From Romanomermis culicivorax (Eukaryota > Nematoda > Enoplea > Mermithida > Mermithidae): a stretch of 64,000 nt of DNA. The DNA lies in contig CAWUHX010000041.1 in assembly GCA_963922205.1 (NCBI GenBank), positions 1,364,001 to 1,428,000 on the forward strand. Reading direction: 5' to 3'. Under the pieces are notes generated by a model that was not told where the DNA came from, made no database searches, and was given only the letters and a program-made list of their open reading frames with translations. Made by a program: the position numbers and the translations under genes. Of the stretch, positions 1 to 11,573 are shown piece after piece; within the stretch, counting starts at the first letter, position 1; each line of letters opens with the position of its first letter.

Positions 1-241
1 TTGCTTGTTTTTGAAGATGAATTCCTTGAATCAAAAATGCCATATTTTCATCCAAAAATAGTATTCGAAGGTTATCTGACCTGTGGCATATGGTCAATGC
101 CCCCAGGAACAACATTATTTTTTATAAAATGCTTGTAAGTTGAAAGGTGACAAAAACAAGCACCGCCTGCAAAATCCTCAGAAGGAGGAAAATAGACTTT
201 TTCTACCAAATTGAGTTCCACAATAAATTGTAGACGTGTGT
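1..241. repeat. Fragment of TATAGTCTG-family MITE and flank
   Basis: No gene is seen here. From about position 118 the text 'tttataaaatgcttgtaa' followed by an AAxGTGACAAAAA word matches the left part of the dispersed ~240-bp MITE family described elsewhere in this window. The outermost end is not recognisable, so this is probably a truncated copy. The first 117 bases show nothing I can assign. Confidence 0.45.
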
Positions 242-342
242 TATAGTCTGATTTTCTTGAAATGCTTATAAATATTTTAGACTAGTCGAAAATAAATACG
301 ATTTGGTATTTTTGCCTATCCGCTAAATCGGCTTGTGCCGCA

Positions 343-768
343 ACTTGGCGCCCGTCTCACTTGAGCGCTCATCTTACTTTGGTGCCCATCTCACTTTGGC
401 GCCTACTACGTCCTGACATACAAGCGATGCGATGTGTTTTCATATACGCAAATTTTATGCGGAGTGTTTCGTTGACATAATGGCTATGAATCGCTCAGGC
501 CACCCTGAATGGTCTAAGCCTAAGCCTAGGCCTAAGCTAACGTTTCTCGTCCCAAATATGATTTTCTTTAACGTCGTGTTGGTCTTGAAAATGCGGAGAA
601 TTTCGTTGTTCTTCTGTTTGAATTGAGTCTTACTTACGTAGGATAGTGATGGAGTTGAATAGAATTTAGTATGACGATAAAATAATATGGTGGTAATCAT
701 CTCTTAAATAATAACTGGAATGGGTGCTAAAATAGCAGAGTAAGATGGGGCGCCAAAGTGAGACGGAT
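343..768. mobile_element. Foldback-like element with GGCGCC/TCTCACTT word arms and telomere-like centre
   Basis: The left arm (343-411) repeats the word GGCGCC plus TCTCACTTTGG at irregular spacing. The right arm (about 727-768) carries the same words as reverse complement (GGCGCCAAAGTGAGACGG). Near the centre, 513-540 is a degenerate GCCTAA tract, the reverse complement of the TTAGGC telomere repeat. No open frame looks coding. It sits inside a MITE copy, so it is a later insertion. The name foldback-like refers only to the structure (inverted arms made of short repeats); no transposase is visible. Confidence 0.6.
513..540 (-). repeat. Interstitial TTAGGC-like telomeric tract
   Basis: Reads TCTAAGCCTAAGCCTAGGCCT and on, i.e. 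about four GCCTAA units with one changed spacing. TTAGGC is the telomere repeat known from nematodes. The tract lies almost at the midpoint of the surrounding inverted-repeat element. Confidence 0.6.
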
Positions 769-1025
769 GACTGTACCGCTGAACCATATGTTGCACAAGA
801 CTGAGAATTTTTGAGCCTACTCAACCAACGTTACCATCGTTTAAGCATAAAAACGTACAGTAAAATCTTCGTGAAACGATTTTGAGAGCGGTACTTACAT
901 TTTCTCACTTTTTCAATTTACAAGCATGTTATAAAAAACAGACTATAGTAGAAAAAGGTAAAAACATCGTTCTATTTTTTGGATAGAAGCATAACAGATC
1001 ATACAATAGTGTACAAACGAGTACT

Positions 1026-1257
1026 TATAGTCAGTTTTTTTATAAAATGCTTGTAAAGTGAATGTCGTCAAAAATTAGCTCTGTCATTTTTGACTACAAA
1101 ATTTTTTGCTCAAAAAATAGTTATAGGTTAGTTGAGTATGCTCACAGGTTTACAGTCCTATTTGACCAACAGTTTAGCGGAAAATATTAATAATCCGAAA
1201 TTGTATTTGCTTTCCACTCTTGTTATTTTGAAGCATTTCAAAAAAACAGGCTATAGT
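1026..1257. mobile_element. MITE copy, TATAGTCTG family
   Basis: About 232 bp with inverted ends TATAGTCAGTTTTTTTATAA and TTCAAAAAAACAGGCTATAG. The interior matches the family pattern: ATGCTTGTAAA near the left end, a central block with a GTGAGCACACT-like word, and TTGCTTTCCACTCTTGTTATTT before the right end. Non-coding and non-autonomous. Confidence 0.75.
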
Positions 1258-3145
1258 TAGAAAGCTGATTTCAGTAAAAATTTGGTGCTAATAGTGGCTG
1301 CAGTGTACTTGGCCAAAAATCATACATAATTCTGCATATCCAATCGATTCATTTTTACGTTCTAAAACTCTCAAAGCTATTGCTCAACGATGAAAATGTT
1401 TCACCTGCATAAGAAATGCAAATCGAACTTTCTTCCGAACGAACCCCGGAAAGAAAAGAATGTTCATGCAAATAATAAACAACCTGCGTATACGACCGCC
1501 TTTTTTCTCCGAATGATAGTAGCATTCAGAGCCGGTTGCTCTAACTGAAACTGAGGATCATCCCGTCGTCGGCATGAAATGCTTGAAACTGAGTTTCAGC
1601 TGAGCGCAACATCGGTTTCATCTTTTTTGGGTTCACTGAAAAGTTCGATCTCGGGATTACCTGGACCTGAGGTTTGAGCCTGAGCTCAAGATAACCTTGA
1701 CCGTAACAATAAAAAAACGTAAAATATGGCACGTGATTCATGTTATATGTAAGATCAAAGAAAAAACAAAAAGGAATGTTTGTTTAGAAAATACCGTGGA
1801 AAAAATGTAAAACAAGTGCATATACTCGTACTGGCAAAAAAGTGTGCTAAAAATGTGACCATAAATTTGATATATTCGTTGTACTTTGTCTCTTACATTT
1901 ATTGATTCTTTCATCATTTGTACGTTGAAATCAATTTGAAAAAAGTAACGATCTCATAGTTTGGCATCATTCATCAAATCCAACTAATCTTTCCTATCCT
2001 GAAAATTTTGCTCGCGTTTAATTTGCCGATTTATCAATTATAACGCAAAAAAAATCATTTTAACAATCAACTGTAACCAAAAAGCAAACAAGTTCGGAAA
2101 AACCTGCTCGATAAAACGATTAACTTTGTGTGTGTCTGAAATCGACGTCAGAATCAGGATTAAATGAAAAATTTTAGTGAAATCAAACATCTCGAGCCTG
2201 GACTTGAATCCGAGCTCGAGATGATCCCGACGTCGAGATAATCTCGCAGGGTGATCTGGACTTTAGTCAAACCGCTGAACGGAGTTTCTGTTTCTTGTGG
2301 TCGATATAATCTTGAACGCGTGCTTAAACCACCGTGACTATAACTTTAAAAAAGAAAATTTTGGCTTGCGATGCATGGTCATCACCTGCCCACATGTGTT
2401 CATTTTTTGCATTCCGAAGCCCACTTGAAAATGGATGCAGCGTAGAACATTTTAGTCGAATCTTTAGACCTGTCTCGCGTTTGTTTATATAGAAATTATT
2501 ATTCTTTCGATCGCCAAAATATGACTTTTTTGGGATGTTTACGTGAAAAAATTTTCATTGGGATCACATCGCAAGACAGAAGAATGAACTTTTCGCAAAC
2601 GTCATAAACTAAACACGCGTACCCAGCCGAAAAATATGAATGTTTTTACCGGTTTTCCAAAAAGATAAACAACCCACAATAAACAAGAGAGCTTCGTATT
2701 TCGGATGTCTTTAGGAAAAGATTATTTTTCCCTTTTCTAAAAATCTGCCTCTTGTCTGATTTGCTCGGATACATGCTTCTAACCTTTCTTATTGTAATTT
2801 TCGCACTTGAACGTTGTTGATCTTTTCGCCAGAAGTTGTCCTGAAATCCGGCTACATTCATTTTTGAGGATGATGACCGGAGGCTGTGGGGAGCTCATGT
2901 ACCAAATTTTCATGTTTGCGAATAAACATCGGACAAAAAACGTTTCAAAACCAAGTAAATATGATCTGTAAGAGAAAAACGACAAAACAGTGCCGACAAT
3001 AATATTACGTTATTTTTCGTTTCCTCGGTGTGTTTCCCGCAGCAGTAGTATATTTTTAGGTAAGTTGGTATTATCGGGAATGGGATACTCGCAACCGTAG
3101 ATTCGATCAACTCCTTATTCCCTATCACGTTAAATGAAAGGTACC
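1258..3145. other. Intergenic, repeat-derived; no gene recognised
   Basis: No exon with credible splice sites and family resemblance was found on either strand. Around 1535-1705 and 2190-2260 the DNA repeats related words such as CCTGAGGTTTGAGCCTGAGC and CTCGAGATGATCCCG at irregular spacing. Comparable words recur near 28,935-29,110 and 46,770-46,990, so these are probably old copies of one repeat family. Confidence 0.4.
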
Positions 3146-4436
3146 GAGACATTAGAGCACGGGACAGTAGAGCGTAGGGACATCAGAGCGCAGGACAATA
3201 GAGCGTGGGACAATAGCGCGCAGGGACAATAGAGTGCAAAGACAATAGAGCGCAGGACAATAGAGGGCTGACATTAGAGCGTGGACATTAGAGCGGAGGA
3301 CATTAAAGCGCAGGACAATAGAGTGCAGGGACAGCGCGAACATTAGAGACAATACAGTGGCGGAAGCAAGGGGCGGGGCGGCCGCGCCTCCTGAATTCAT
3401 GTTCTAAAAATGAAAATTATCAAGATAATAGTTAAACGCAAATTATTAGAAATCTACAAAACTCAATTAAATAGTGAAGCCAAAATTAACTTTTTTCGAA
3501 TTTTTTCTCCTCTCATTTATCATCTATTTACTTCTTGCCAGTTGCCCCATTGTTTCGTCCTTTTTTGTTTGGTTTTTTTTACAAAAAAATTTTAAGAAAA
3601 AAATCGTTTGTATATGTCGGTGCAAATATCTTGATGAAAATATAAAAATTGTAAATGAAAAATTTTTGCCCCTTTCCCGAAAAAAATTTCTAGGTCGGCC
3701 ACTGGGACAATAGAGCATAGGACAATAACGCATAGGCGCAATAGAGCGCAAGGACATTAGAGCGCAGGACAATAGAGCACAGAAAAATTAGATCAGAGCA
3801 AAATGAAAAAGTCGAAAAAGAAATAATGTGTAAATTAACTACATTTCAGCCCAAAAATGTTTTCTTTAAATTTTTTCGTGTCTCTAAAGAAGTTCAAGTC
3901 AAAGCATTTTTTCACCATGGAGTGTTTTGTTAAAACTTGCCCAAGACACAAAAAATCACAAATATTTTATCTTTGAACCTTTGGATAAAATTGCTTGATT
4001 TTGTTATTGTCGAATTCATCTTGAATTTCCAACTCGCATTCACATTAAGACACTCAGTTTTTTCATTTTTTGAAAACTTTCTCAGCTTTTAAAATAAAGC
4101 TGCTTACTTAGTATTATTTTTTTATGTTCAAAAACAATTTAAAATTCGCCTTCATTGCAGATCACAAAACGTTGGTTAAAATTTTTTTGAACCAATAGAT
4201 GCGCCCTTATGTCCCTGCGCTCTATTGTCCTGCGTTCTAATGTCTCTGCGCTCTAATGTCCGCGCTCTATTGTCTCTGCCCTCTATTGTCCTGCGCACTA
4301 ATGTCCGCGCGTCCGCGCTCTAATGTCCTGCGCTCTATTGTCCCGCGCTCTAATGTCCTGCGCTCTAATTTCCCTGCGCTCTAATTTCCCCGCGCTCTAA
4401 TGTCCGCGCCCTATTGTCCCGCGCTCCAATGTCCGG
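3146..4436. mobile_element. Foldback-like element with inverted arrays of GGACATTAGAGCGC words
   Basis: The left arm (3146-3354 and, after an insertion, 3705-3785) is an irregular array of 14-17-bp words of the form GGACAATAGAGCGCA or GGACATTAGAGCG. The right arm (4207-4436) is the same word array in reverse complement (TGCGCTCTATTGTCC, CGCGCTCTAATGTCC). The loop (3786-4206) is AT-rich and non-coding. The left arm is split by a 350-bp MITE. A MITE fragment of the TATAGTCTG family follows at once (4450-4663). Confidence 0.65.
3355..3704. mobile_element. hAT-like MITE inserted in the repeat array
   Basis: A 350-bp unit that begins CAGTGGCGGA and ends GTCGGCCACTG, giving short terminal inverted repeats of CAGTGGC type. 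The 8 bases on the left (AGACAATA, 3347-3354) match the 8 on the right (GGACAATA, 3705-3712) at 7 of 8 positions, as an 8-bp target duplication would. An 8-bp duplication and CA...TG ends fit the hAT superfamily. The host array itself contains GGACAATA, so part of the match could come from the array. No transposase. Confidence 0.6.
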
Positions 4437-4449
4437 TCACACACTCATT

Positions 4450-4663
4450 CTATCGTCAGTTCTTTATGAAGTGCTTCTAAGTAATAAAACTGGAGACCAA
4501 ATACTATTTTATATTGTAGCGATTTTTCGCTGAACCCCATGTCAATAGGTCTGAAAATATGTGAGCTTACTCAAATAACAGTTAACAATTTTTCAAATGA
4601 AAAATTGTGTTTTTAAAACTTTGTACAACTTAGGGGTAGTCTATAAAAGATAGACTATAGTTC
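4450..4663. mobile_element. MITE copy, TATAGTCTG family (diverged)
   Basis: Left end TATCGTCAGTTCTTTATGAAG, interior CGATTTTTCGCTGAACCCCATG and GTGAGCTTACTCAA words as in other copies, right end GACTATAG. The right inverted repeat is altered. Non-coding. Confidence 0.5.
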
Positions 4664-5322
4664 CGAAGTTGTCGGTGCAAGCGACTTCAATAACATTAGT
4701 TACTGAAATTACTAGGTAGCTGAATCGAATACCTGTGTAAAACAAAGCGGATGAATCGATTAAGTAGCTAAAACATGCCACGGCTGAAATGAGTTGATGA
4801 CTGAATTGAAAATTAGTATGGATCATAAAGTTCTTGTATAGGTAGAGTCTACTTTTATAATCAAATTCATCTTGTTTCGCATTAAAACTAATTATCAACA
4901 TTTTTATCTATGGGCTATAATTTTTTAGCATCCCAAAATTTTTGGAATAATGTCAAAAAAAAGTTTTGGTTGAGAGCGTAAACGTTTGTAGCCGAAATTA
5001 AAAATTAAAAAAACGAGCCAAAAGTGGGTTAAGGTTTATAAAGATAAACATAAGATAGCAAAATTAGCTAAACAAAACTTTCCTAAAGTTTCATCTTTTT
5101 GGTTCTCTAAAAAATATTTTATAATGAAAAAATTTGCGGCAGTTGTTTTACGCTGGGTCGCGCCAAAGAACTGGCAACTGTTTTCCGTTTTTTGGGCCTT
5201 TTTCTGAGAATGTCTCATTTCAAGTTCTATGTTATGTATAAGCTAAACATTTTATGCAATTTTAAGTAACTTTCTGCTTTTTAAGCTCCATTCTACTTTT
5301 TCCCATTATAAAAAATATTACC
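4664..5322. other. Intergenic DNA upstream of the forkhead gene
   Basis: AT-rich with no coding signal. It would hold the promoter and 5' UTR of the downstream FoxO-like gene. TATAAAAAATATT at 5308-5320 lies only a few bases before the ATG, too close to be read safely as a TATA box. Confidence 0.4.
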
Positions 5323-8300
5323 ATGTCGTGTAGCAACGGGGCGATTTTGGCCCCGAATGCCAAGAAAATGAAGACCACGTATGCCGAATGGATCACCAAA
5401 GCCATACAATCCTCGCCGTCCAAAAGTTTGGCTTTGGCCGAAATCAATGATTGGATGGCCAACAACGTACCTGGCTTGAAAAGCCTCAAGTTCTTGCATA
5501 GTTCGCAGGGTTGGAAGGTAAAAAATATTACAGAAGCTTGACTGTAAGCTAATCATTATAGTGTTGAATCTTCGCTGGCAAGCTTCTGAACAGCTGCAAG
5601 ATGAAAATTCAATGGAATAGAATTTTTTAATGATTAAGCGCTAGTAAACATTAAAATTTTATTTTTATTATTGTCAAAATAGACATTAGGCCATATTATT
5701 TGATGCTATTAGTTCTACTTTCAACAGAATTCACGAACTTGTTAATCACACAGACTGTCAACAGTTTTATAGCGAACAAGGACTGTTTTCCTGACTAAAT
5801 ACTGAAATTCAGTGCGTTATAAAAAACCTGTACTCAGAACTTTGTTCTCCAACAAAGTAATGACTATTTTCGAAAATAATGAGAGCCCCATTATATACGG
5901 AAAATAAACTGATCCATGGTTGAGGGCCGAAGCTTACCATACACACGCATGTAGTCTCTGCAGCATGTGACTTATTAGCACAACTCTAACGCTGTAACAA
6001 TATTGTGTTTAACGTTTAGTATGACAGTGGCTATAAAATACATGGTAACTATATTGTTGGCATTAGAAATCATGTCTGTGAAACCTTATTTGAAATGGTT
6101 CTACATGAGGAATAAAGTGTAATGGTAGTTGATTTTCTTATGAATTCACTGTGGTACATCTTTGAAACTCTGGGCTAATTGTACTGCGGTCAACTTCCCT
6201 TAGTGGCTTGTTAGAATGCGTACTTTGAGGGTGGTTAGGGTAGAGGAAGATTTTCAATTAGCTTTTGTACAGTACATCACAGAGTTTATGAACATGTTGA
6301 ATCACTGAAGTTGTGACACCTGTTTTCACATATAAATTTATTATGTTATTATTTATCTTGAACCCAAAACAATTTATGGTCATTCCCAAGACTTGAAAAA
6401 TAGAAAAAAATATTGCGACTAAACATTCTTAAACGGGGAAAATGCGAAGTCGCATCATATGATTTTCCAAAACATACACAAAGAATGGGCAAATAAGCAG
6501 TCATTTGTGACAAAATAACTAGTTTTTGATTATGATTGATCCCCATCAAAACTTGTCCGACGAAGTGAAGAACTTGGTTTATTAGAGGAAACAAAGAAGT
6601 AGGGAGAGGGTAAACATTGTCCTCAAAAATGGAGATCGTAAGTTTTTGACTTACAGCTTGGGATTTGCCGATCACGGTCGACATTGTCAATTCACGACGG
6701 CAAAATCTGTGATTTGCGTTTAGAGTGGTTTACAAGGCAGAATGCTGGAAAGCTCGCCGGGCTAGTTTTATACTAAAAAATAATTTATGTATAGTTGATC
6801 AGTTTTCAAATGAGTCTCGGAATCTCGGAATGCAAAGTGATTCATAGAAATTCGTGATCCAACATTATGCCCAAGGCCTGTTTTCTCATCCTATAACTGT
6901 TACAGGCAAATAGGAAAGAAATGTGTCTGAGTGCGCATGAATATCTTCCTGCGGTCCGAAACTCATTTGGAAAAATGAACTAATGTCACCTGTATCTGTA
7001 AATCAGTCTCCGTATTCAGTCTGGAGTAAATTTTTCGTATGATCTTATCTGCAAGCCCTGAATCCCATAGTTTAGAACATATTTTTGGTTCTATTCCAGA
7101 ACTTATACGCAGGTTTTTCCATAACTCCTTGGCTTTTTGATCATTAGAAAGGTTTTTGTGCTCCCGAGTGTTTTTTCGTATAAGAACCCTGTTTGGTGAT
7201 TATACGCAAAATTTTAATCAACTTGCTGATATCGTTCAATATCCTGCTTTTTCATGAGTGCATAAAATGCTAGAAATTTTCAATAAACAGTGGGGTGCCA
7301 TTTTTTATTAAACACTAAATACAACTGCTAAGTTGGTGATCGTGAGAAGTGGCAAAAGATCACATTTATGAACTCAGATTGAGGTTAGTGAATTGGATTA
7401 TTATTTTTGATGCTATGATGGAAACGCTTGAACAGCTTTAGTTGCTTCATTATTCAACGAAAAACTGCACAGAAGGCTATATGCCTGATCTTCCACAATT
7501 TTGTGACTACCCACGCGGCCTAGGTTGAGCCATATACTCGGGCTCAATGCCACACTGGAAAACTGGATTCCATCCCACTTGAAAGACTTCTACCCCTTTA
7601 GAACTTCGTGCACTTCCTCAAGGAGGGGAAACTTTCATATGGTGCTGAAATCATGTCATATGTAAAATCATCAAAAAACAGGTGCGAAAGTGAAAACTTG
7701 GAAACATCTACACAGGTGCGTTCGGATTTTTTCGCAGTTAACTTATTTGAAGTAACTGTACTCATTCGCTTCTTGTCTTGCGACTTAAATTTTTACATTT
7801 TCTTGCAAGTAAATTAGTATCGGTATATTCAAAAAACAATGACTGGAAATCTAAGAAAAATCTGTAGCTTTCCGTCTCAGTCATCTTATAGGAAGCAAGC
7901 CTGTAAGCACTGAACGCGTACGAAACTGGTCTGGCTCTTGTAGCACAGTCCAATAGGCGTTATGGTACATTTTGTATGCAGATTTTCAATTTACAGAACG
8001 CCGTGAGGCATACCCTATCCGTTAATCGATCCCGTTTCGAGAAAGTGCCCCGAGAAGGCCGCCCTTCTCTATGGACTTTGGCAGCCAAAGAGATTCCCGC
8101 CAACAGCCGACATAGCCCTTTGTCGCCGGCTGCTCCTTCTTCCGTCCCCAAAATAATGCTAGGCGGCCAAACCGTCGTTGTCCGAAGAAACGAGACGACC
8201 GCGTTAACCCAAATGTGTGTGCCTATGATGCCCGCCGTGGCGCTTACGCCGCCGGCCAACGGTCAAGTGATCAACAGGCCGGACAACGACTCGCATTCGC

Positions 8301-9530
8301 TCAACGCCCTATACGATCACGCGATCAACGGCCACAACAACAGGATGAATCATTTGGCGACCACGCAAACGATTCAAGTGGTTTTCAACGACGGCATCGT
8401 GGCAGCGGTTATTTTGCCCAGGCCATTGCCCGTCAACGGTTTGAATAATCTGCCCAAATTGAGCGATGTGCAGACGAGTCAAACCAATGCTTCCAAAGTG
8501 AATATGGTAGGAAAAGTGTTGGAAGGTTACATACCTCTATCTGATGAGAAATGATGTAAATTCTGACAGGCATCTGATGAATTTGCATAAAATTTCCACT
8601 AGTGGTGTTGAGTTAACTTAAGTTTTTGCAAATAACGCTGAAAAAATTCCATTCTAAAATATGTAATATTGTTCAGATCAGTTTCTCGAAGTTTCTTGGA
8701 GAGATTCTATAATCTGTTTTCTCAGTGGGAGGTCTCCACGTGTAAATTCCCAATCTTGATGAATTACCCCAAATTTTTTTTAGTTGTCCCATTTATAATA
8801 GCTCCGCGCAAATGATTTTGATAATATTATGTATTTGTTTCATTTTTAAATTCATGATTTTCAGTCCCACGTAATATATGTATTGCTTGACATAAAATCA
8901 CAAAAATATAGGATAAAGTCATTTATCTTACTACTTACTGGACTCTTACTTACTCTTACTTACTTACATAAGATTGGTCTTCAATATCAAACTAGCATAC
9001 TCGCTCTCAAGAACTACGAATAATGTAAGAATCACATTTGAATTACTCGCCTAATCCTAAGTTTAAGCCTTATACTCACAAACAGATTTTCGAAATGCGT
9101 AAATGTCCAAACTTTTGTAAATTGTGAATCGTGTCTTGGAGTTTTTGATAACATGTAAATTTTAGTGCATATGCAGCCCACGTAAACGAATGATCGCGGT
9201 AGTATAATCCAGTGCAAGAAAAAGCATATTTTTCGGTACATGACACAAATTTTCGTTTACCAGAGCCCCTATCATACGAGAAGTACATAAAGCTTGGGAA
9301 GAAGGATTTTTACGAAAAAAATGAGCGTTTCTATGGCGTGTTTCACTACTTTTCTGATTTAAAATACTCTACTTGAGAAATCAGTCTACCATAAGGCAAC
9401 ATGAATAAATGATTTCCTCAAATTTCAGACACCGCTATCATCGCAGCAGCAAATTTCGGAGGCAATGTACGTCGAGATGGCACGATTCTTATTGTATCAG
9501 CAGCTCAACGCCCTCAATCGTATGTTTTGA
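5323..9530 (+). CDS. FoxO-like forkhead transcription factor (3 exons)
   Basis: Forkhead DNA-binding protein, so presumably a nuclear transcription regulator. Coding exons: 5323-5517, 7997-8506, 9429-9530, all phase 0, total 268 aa. Exon 1 carries helices 1-2 (TTYAEWITKAIQSSPSKSLA, then INDWMANNVP at about residues 41-50) and ends GWK. Exon 2 opens NAVRHTLSVNRSRFEKVP, the recognition helix and wing. The intron between GWK and N is where FOXO genes carry theirs. The H2-H3 loop (GLKSLKFLHSSQ, 12 residues) has the length of the FOXO loop, which carries the FOXO-specific insertion. Oddities: the usual RHN of helix 3 is RHT, and no RxRxxS/T AKT site follows the wing. The protein is less than half the usual FOXO length. 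Exon 3 is glutamine-rich and helical and ends in TGA. The donor ATG/GTAGGA at 8506 is chosen because the next exon joins in frame; reading through stops at 8554. A divergent FoxO paralogue is the best call; other FOX classes are less likely. Confidence 0.83.
5518..7996 (+). other. Intron 1 of the FoxO-like gene
   Basis: Donor AAG/GTAAAA at 5518, acceptor CAATTTACAG ending at 7996. 2,479 bp, AT-rich, with no recognisable exon or complete repeat element. Confidence 0.75.
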
Positions 9531-11573
9531 GAACGGGCAATATTCGTTCAAATACCGTATGTGTATATTTTTTCAACTTTTGCATTCTCAGAGGGTACCA
9601 GAAAAGGAATTAAGCATATATGTCAAAACGATCAATCACATAAGTCGTAAATCTTGATTTCGATTCGGAAAACATGAAAATTTGTATCATCGAGAATGCA
9701 AATTGAGAAATGTAACATCTGCCAGGTTGAAATTGCCGACTTTTTTCCATTATACAAAAAATCTGCCTTTTCTACGTTCTTTGTCGTGTCGTATAGCATA
9801 TATCTCAGGATAATGTCATATTTTAGTCTCGTGTCGTATCGTATATAAACATATTATGTTCAAGGATTGTAAGAAACATCCACCTTAGAGAGTCCCGTAT
9901 ATATAAGCATAGGAGGCGGAGCAACACCTCTGGCTAGAAATTTTCATTCTTTGATGTGCCGCCCATTTTGATTTTTTTCAAGATGGGTTCTTGTTTTTTT
10001 CAAGATTGGATCTTGATTTTTTAAAAATTATCTTGAAAAAATGCGATGCACTTGAACAGAAAATCGAACATCGGATCATGTTCGGAGGTAACAAATTTTT
10101 CAAATGGCCCTTCTCGTGTTCCATAATAGTGAACTTACGGTAAACGGCCGAAATACAAAAAGCGATATGTCAGCATATGACCCATCCAAAATCTTACTTT
10201 TTGCAAGTCTTAATTATACAAAATGATGACAAATCCTTCTAGCTCTGTATCATTTCTCTTTTTTATTCTCTCTAAATTTACCTATGGTGCCAGAATGTCC
10301 AATTCGGTATCACAGCAGTTAAGTCAGTTTTTTCCAAATGAGCCTCGGACATTGAGTGGACGATGAACCTGCCTTTTTTCCTCGACTTGTTCGGTAAACA
10401 GCTAATATTGAACCGTATATTCCTGTTTTACTGAAATAATTGGTTCATAATCAAGCTCAAATCTCACCATCAGCACGTGCATCGCGGAACATAATTTTTT
10501 CAGCGCATTGCATCATGTACTGTAGCGAAAGAAGCTTTCTAAAGTCTAAATTTCATAGTTTATGTCATACTTATGCAGCTCTGACGTACAGATAATTTAC
10601 CGAAAGGCAGAAAACTCGTAGAAACCACAGAATAAAACGCGAATACATATAAAGTGTAGAAATAAAACAAAATTAGCAATAAAATTCTAAAATATGATCA
10701 TAATTTGAACGACTTTGGCTTTCGACATCAGATAACACAGTACGCTCGTAGCAATCGCTGGTATGTTCATACAGAACTAGTGGAAAGTGATATTGAACAT
10801 AGAAACGTAATGTATACGACACACATACTCGGCAAGAATTTTCCAGGGGGGTTCCTCAGACTTTTTCATCGAGGGGAGGGTGGGGATGAGTGATTGAAAA
10901 AACAGAACAAAATTTTCATAAGCAATGATTTTTTTTCAGCCCAAGGGTATTCGGGGTCTCACGTAGGAGGGTTTACCCCCTACCTCCTATGTGCATGTAT
11001 GGTATACGATCGATAAAGGAATAACAAGTTTCCCGAGATCAGTTTATTAAAATCACTGATTACACATGGTAGAATTTTCAAAATTCTATAACTTCTGTAT
11101 TCAGCTAAATTTTTCAGAAATTATATACTCAGAAGAGGGACCGAACTTTTCAGATATCTGAGTTTTGCGTGAAAATTCAGTTTTAAGTGTCTAGTCCTTT
11201 TTTCTGAAAATGTTTCGTATATGCATGTAACACATTCGAAAGCAAATGCAAATGTTCCACACTAATTCCGCTGATAAACTAGAAAAATTTGGAAATATTG
11301 CAGGGCATATAACTCTGTAACGATGCACATTCCCTAGATGAACGTTTTAGAATCAGGGTTCACCATGTTAGAAAATACTCAAAATTTCAGTTTGAACCAG
11401 ATTCGCAAAAAAACATAAATTAGCTTTATATTTGTTGTTTACTGCAGTCATTATTTTGCTGTCCTAAACTGCTGCCACAAAAAGAGCAGAGAAGTAAGTT
11501 TTCATGGCATGACCAACGAGACAAGTATTTCCCTCGCCGATGAACCTTCCCCCAATTTAAAATGTTCAAGCTT
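9531..11573. other. Intergenic region, repeat-containing
   Basis: Lies between the 3' end of the FoxO-like gene and the 3' end of the POR gene (convergent genes). No exon was recognised. 10831-10998 is a copy of a dispersed repeat (see that entry). An AT-rich stretch around 10,600-10,700 is unremarkable. Confidence 0.4.
10831..10998 (+). repeat. Dispersed repeat, copy 1 (second copy at 49446-49684)
   Basis: Shares with 49446-49684, in the same order and orientation, the blocks CGGCAA(g/a)AA(t)TTTCCAGGGGG, CCTC(a/g)GA(c/g)TTTTTCATCGA, GGGTGGG..GAGTGA..GAAAAAA, and a 3' block ending in GTTTACCC(c/t)CTACCTCC(c)TATG(t/c)GCATGTAT. Function and class are unknown. Confidence 0.55.

Larger units (their letters stand above)
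242..948. mobile_element. MITE copy (TATAGTCTG family) interrupted by a foldback element
   Basis: The left end TATAGTCTGATTTTCTTGAA and the right end ATAAAAAACAGACTATAG are inverted copies of each other and match the ends of the other family members here. Intact members are about 240 bp. This one is 707 bp because an unrelated inverted-repeat element (about 343-768) lies inside it, in the part where other copies read CGCTGAACCATA. The family has no coding capacity. TA next to the inverted ends would fit a Tc1/mariner-derived MITE; that assignment is inference. Confidence 0.75.

Noticed and set aside
3152..3400. Minus-strand frame rich in Ser, Leu and Tyr over the word array
   Set aside because: It is the translation of the GGACATTAGAGCGC repeats.
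6349..6690. Minus-strand frame of 113 codons in the FoxO-like intron
   Set aside because: Composition is typical of AT-rich non-coding DNA, with no recognised domain and no splice logic.
9429..9558. Alternative reading of the third forkhead exon in another frame (TAIIAAANFGGNVRRDGTIL.., donor GTATGT at 9559)
   Set aside because: The preceding donor is phase 0, and in that phase the exon reads a Gln-rich helix and a natural TGA; the alternative would need a phase-1 upstream exon.
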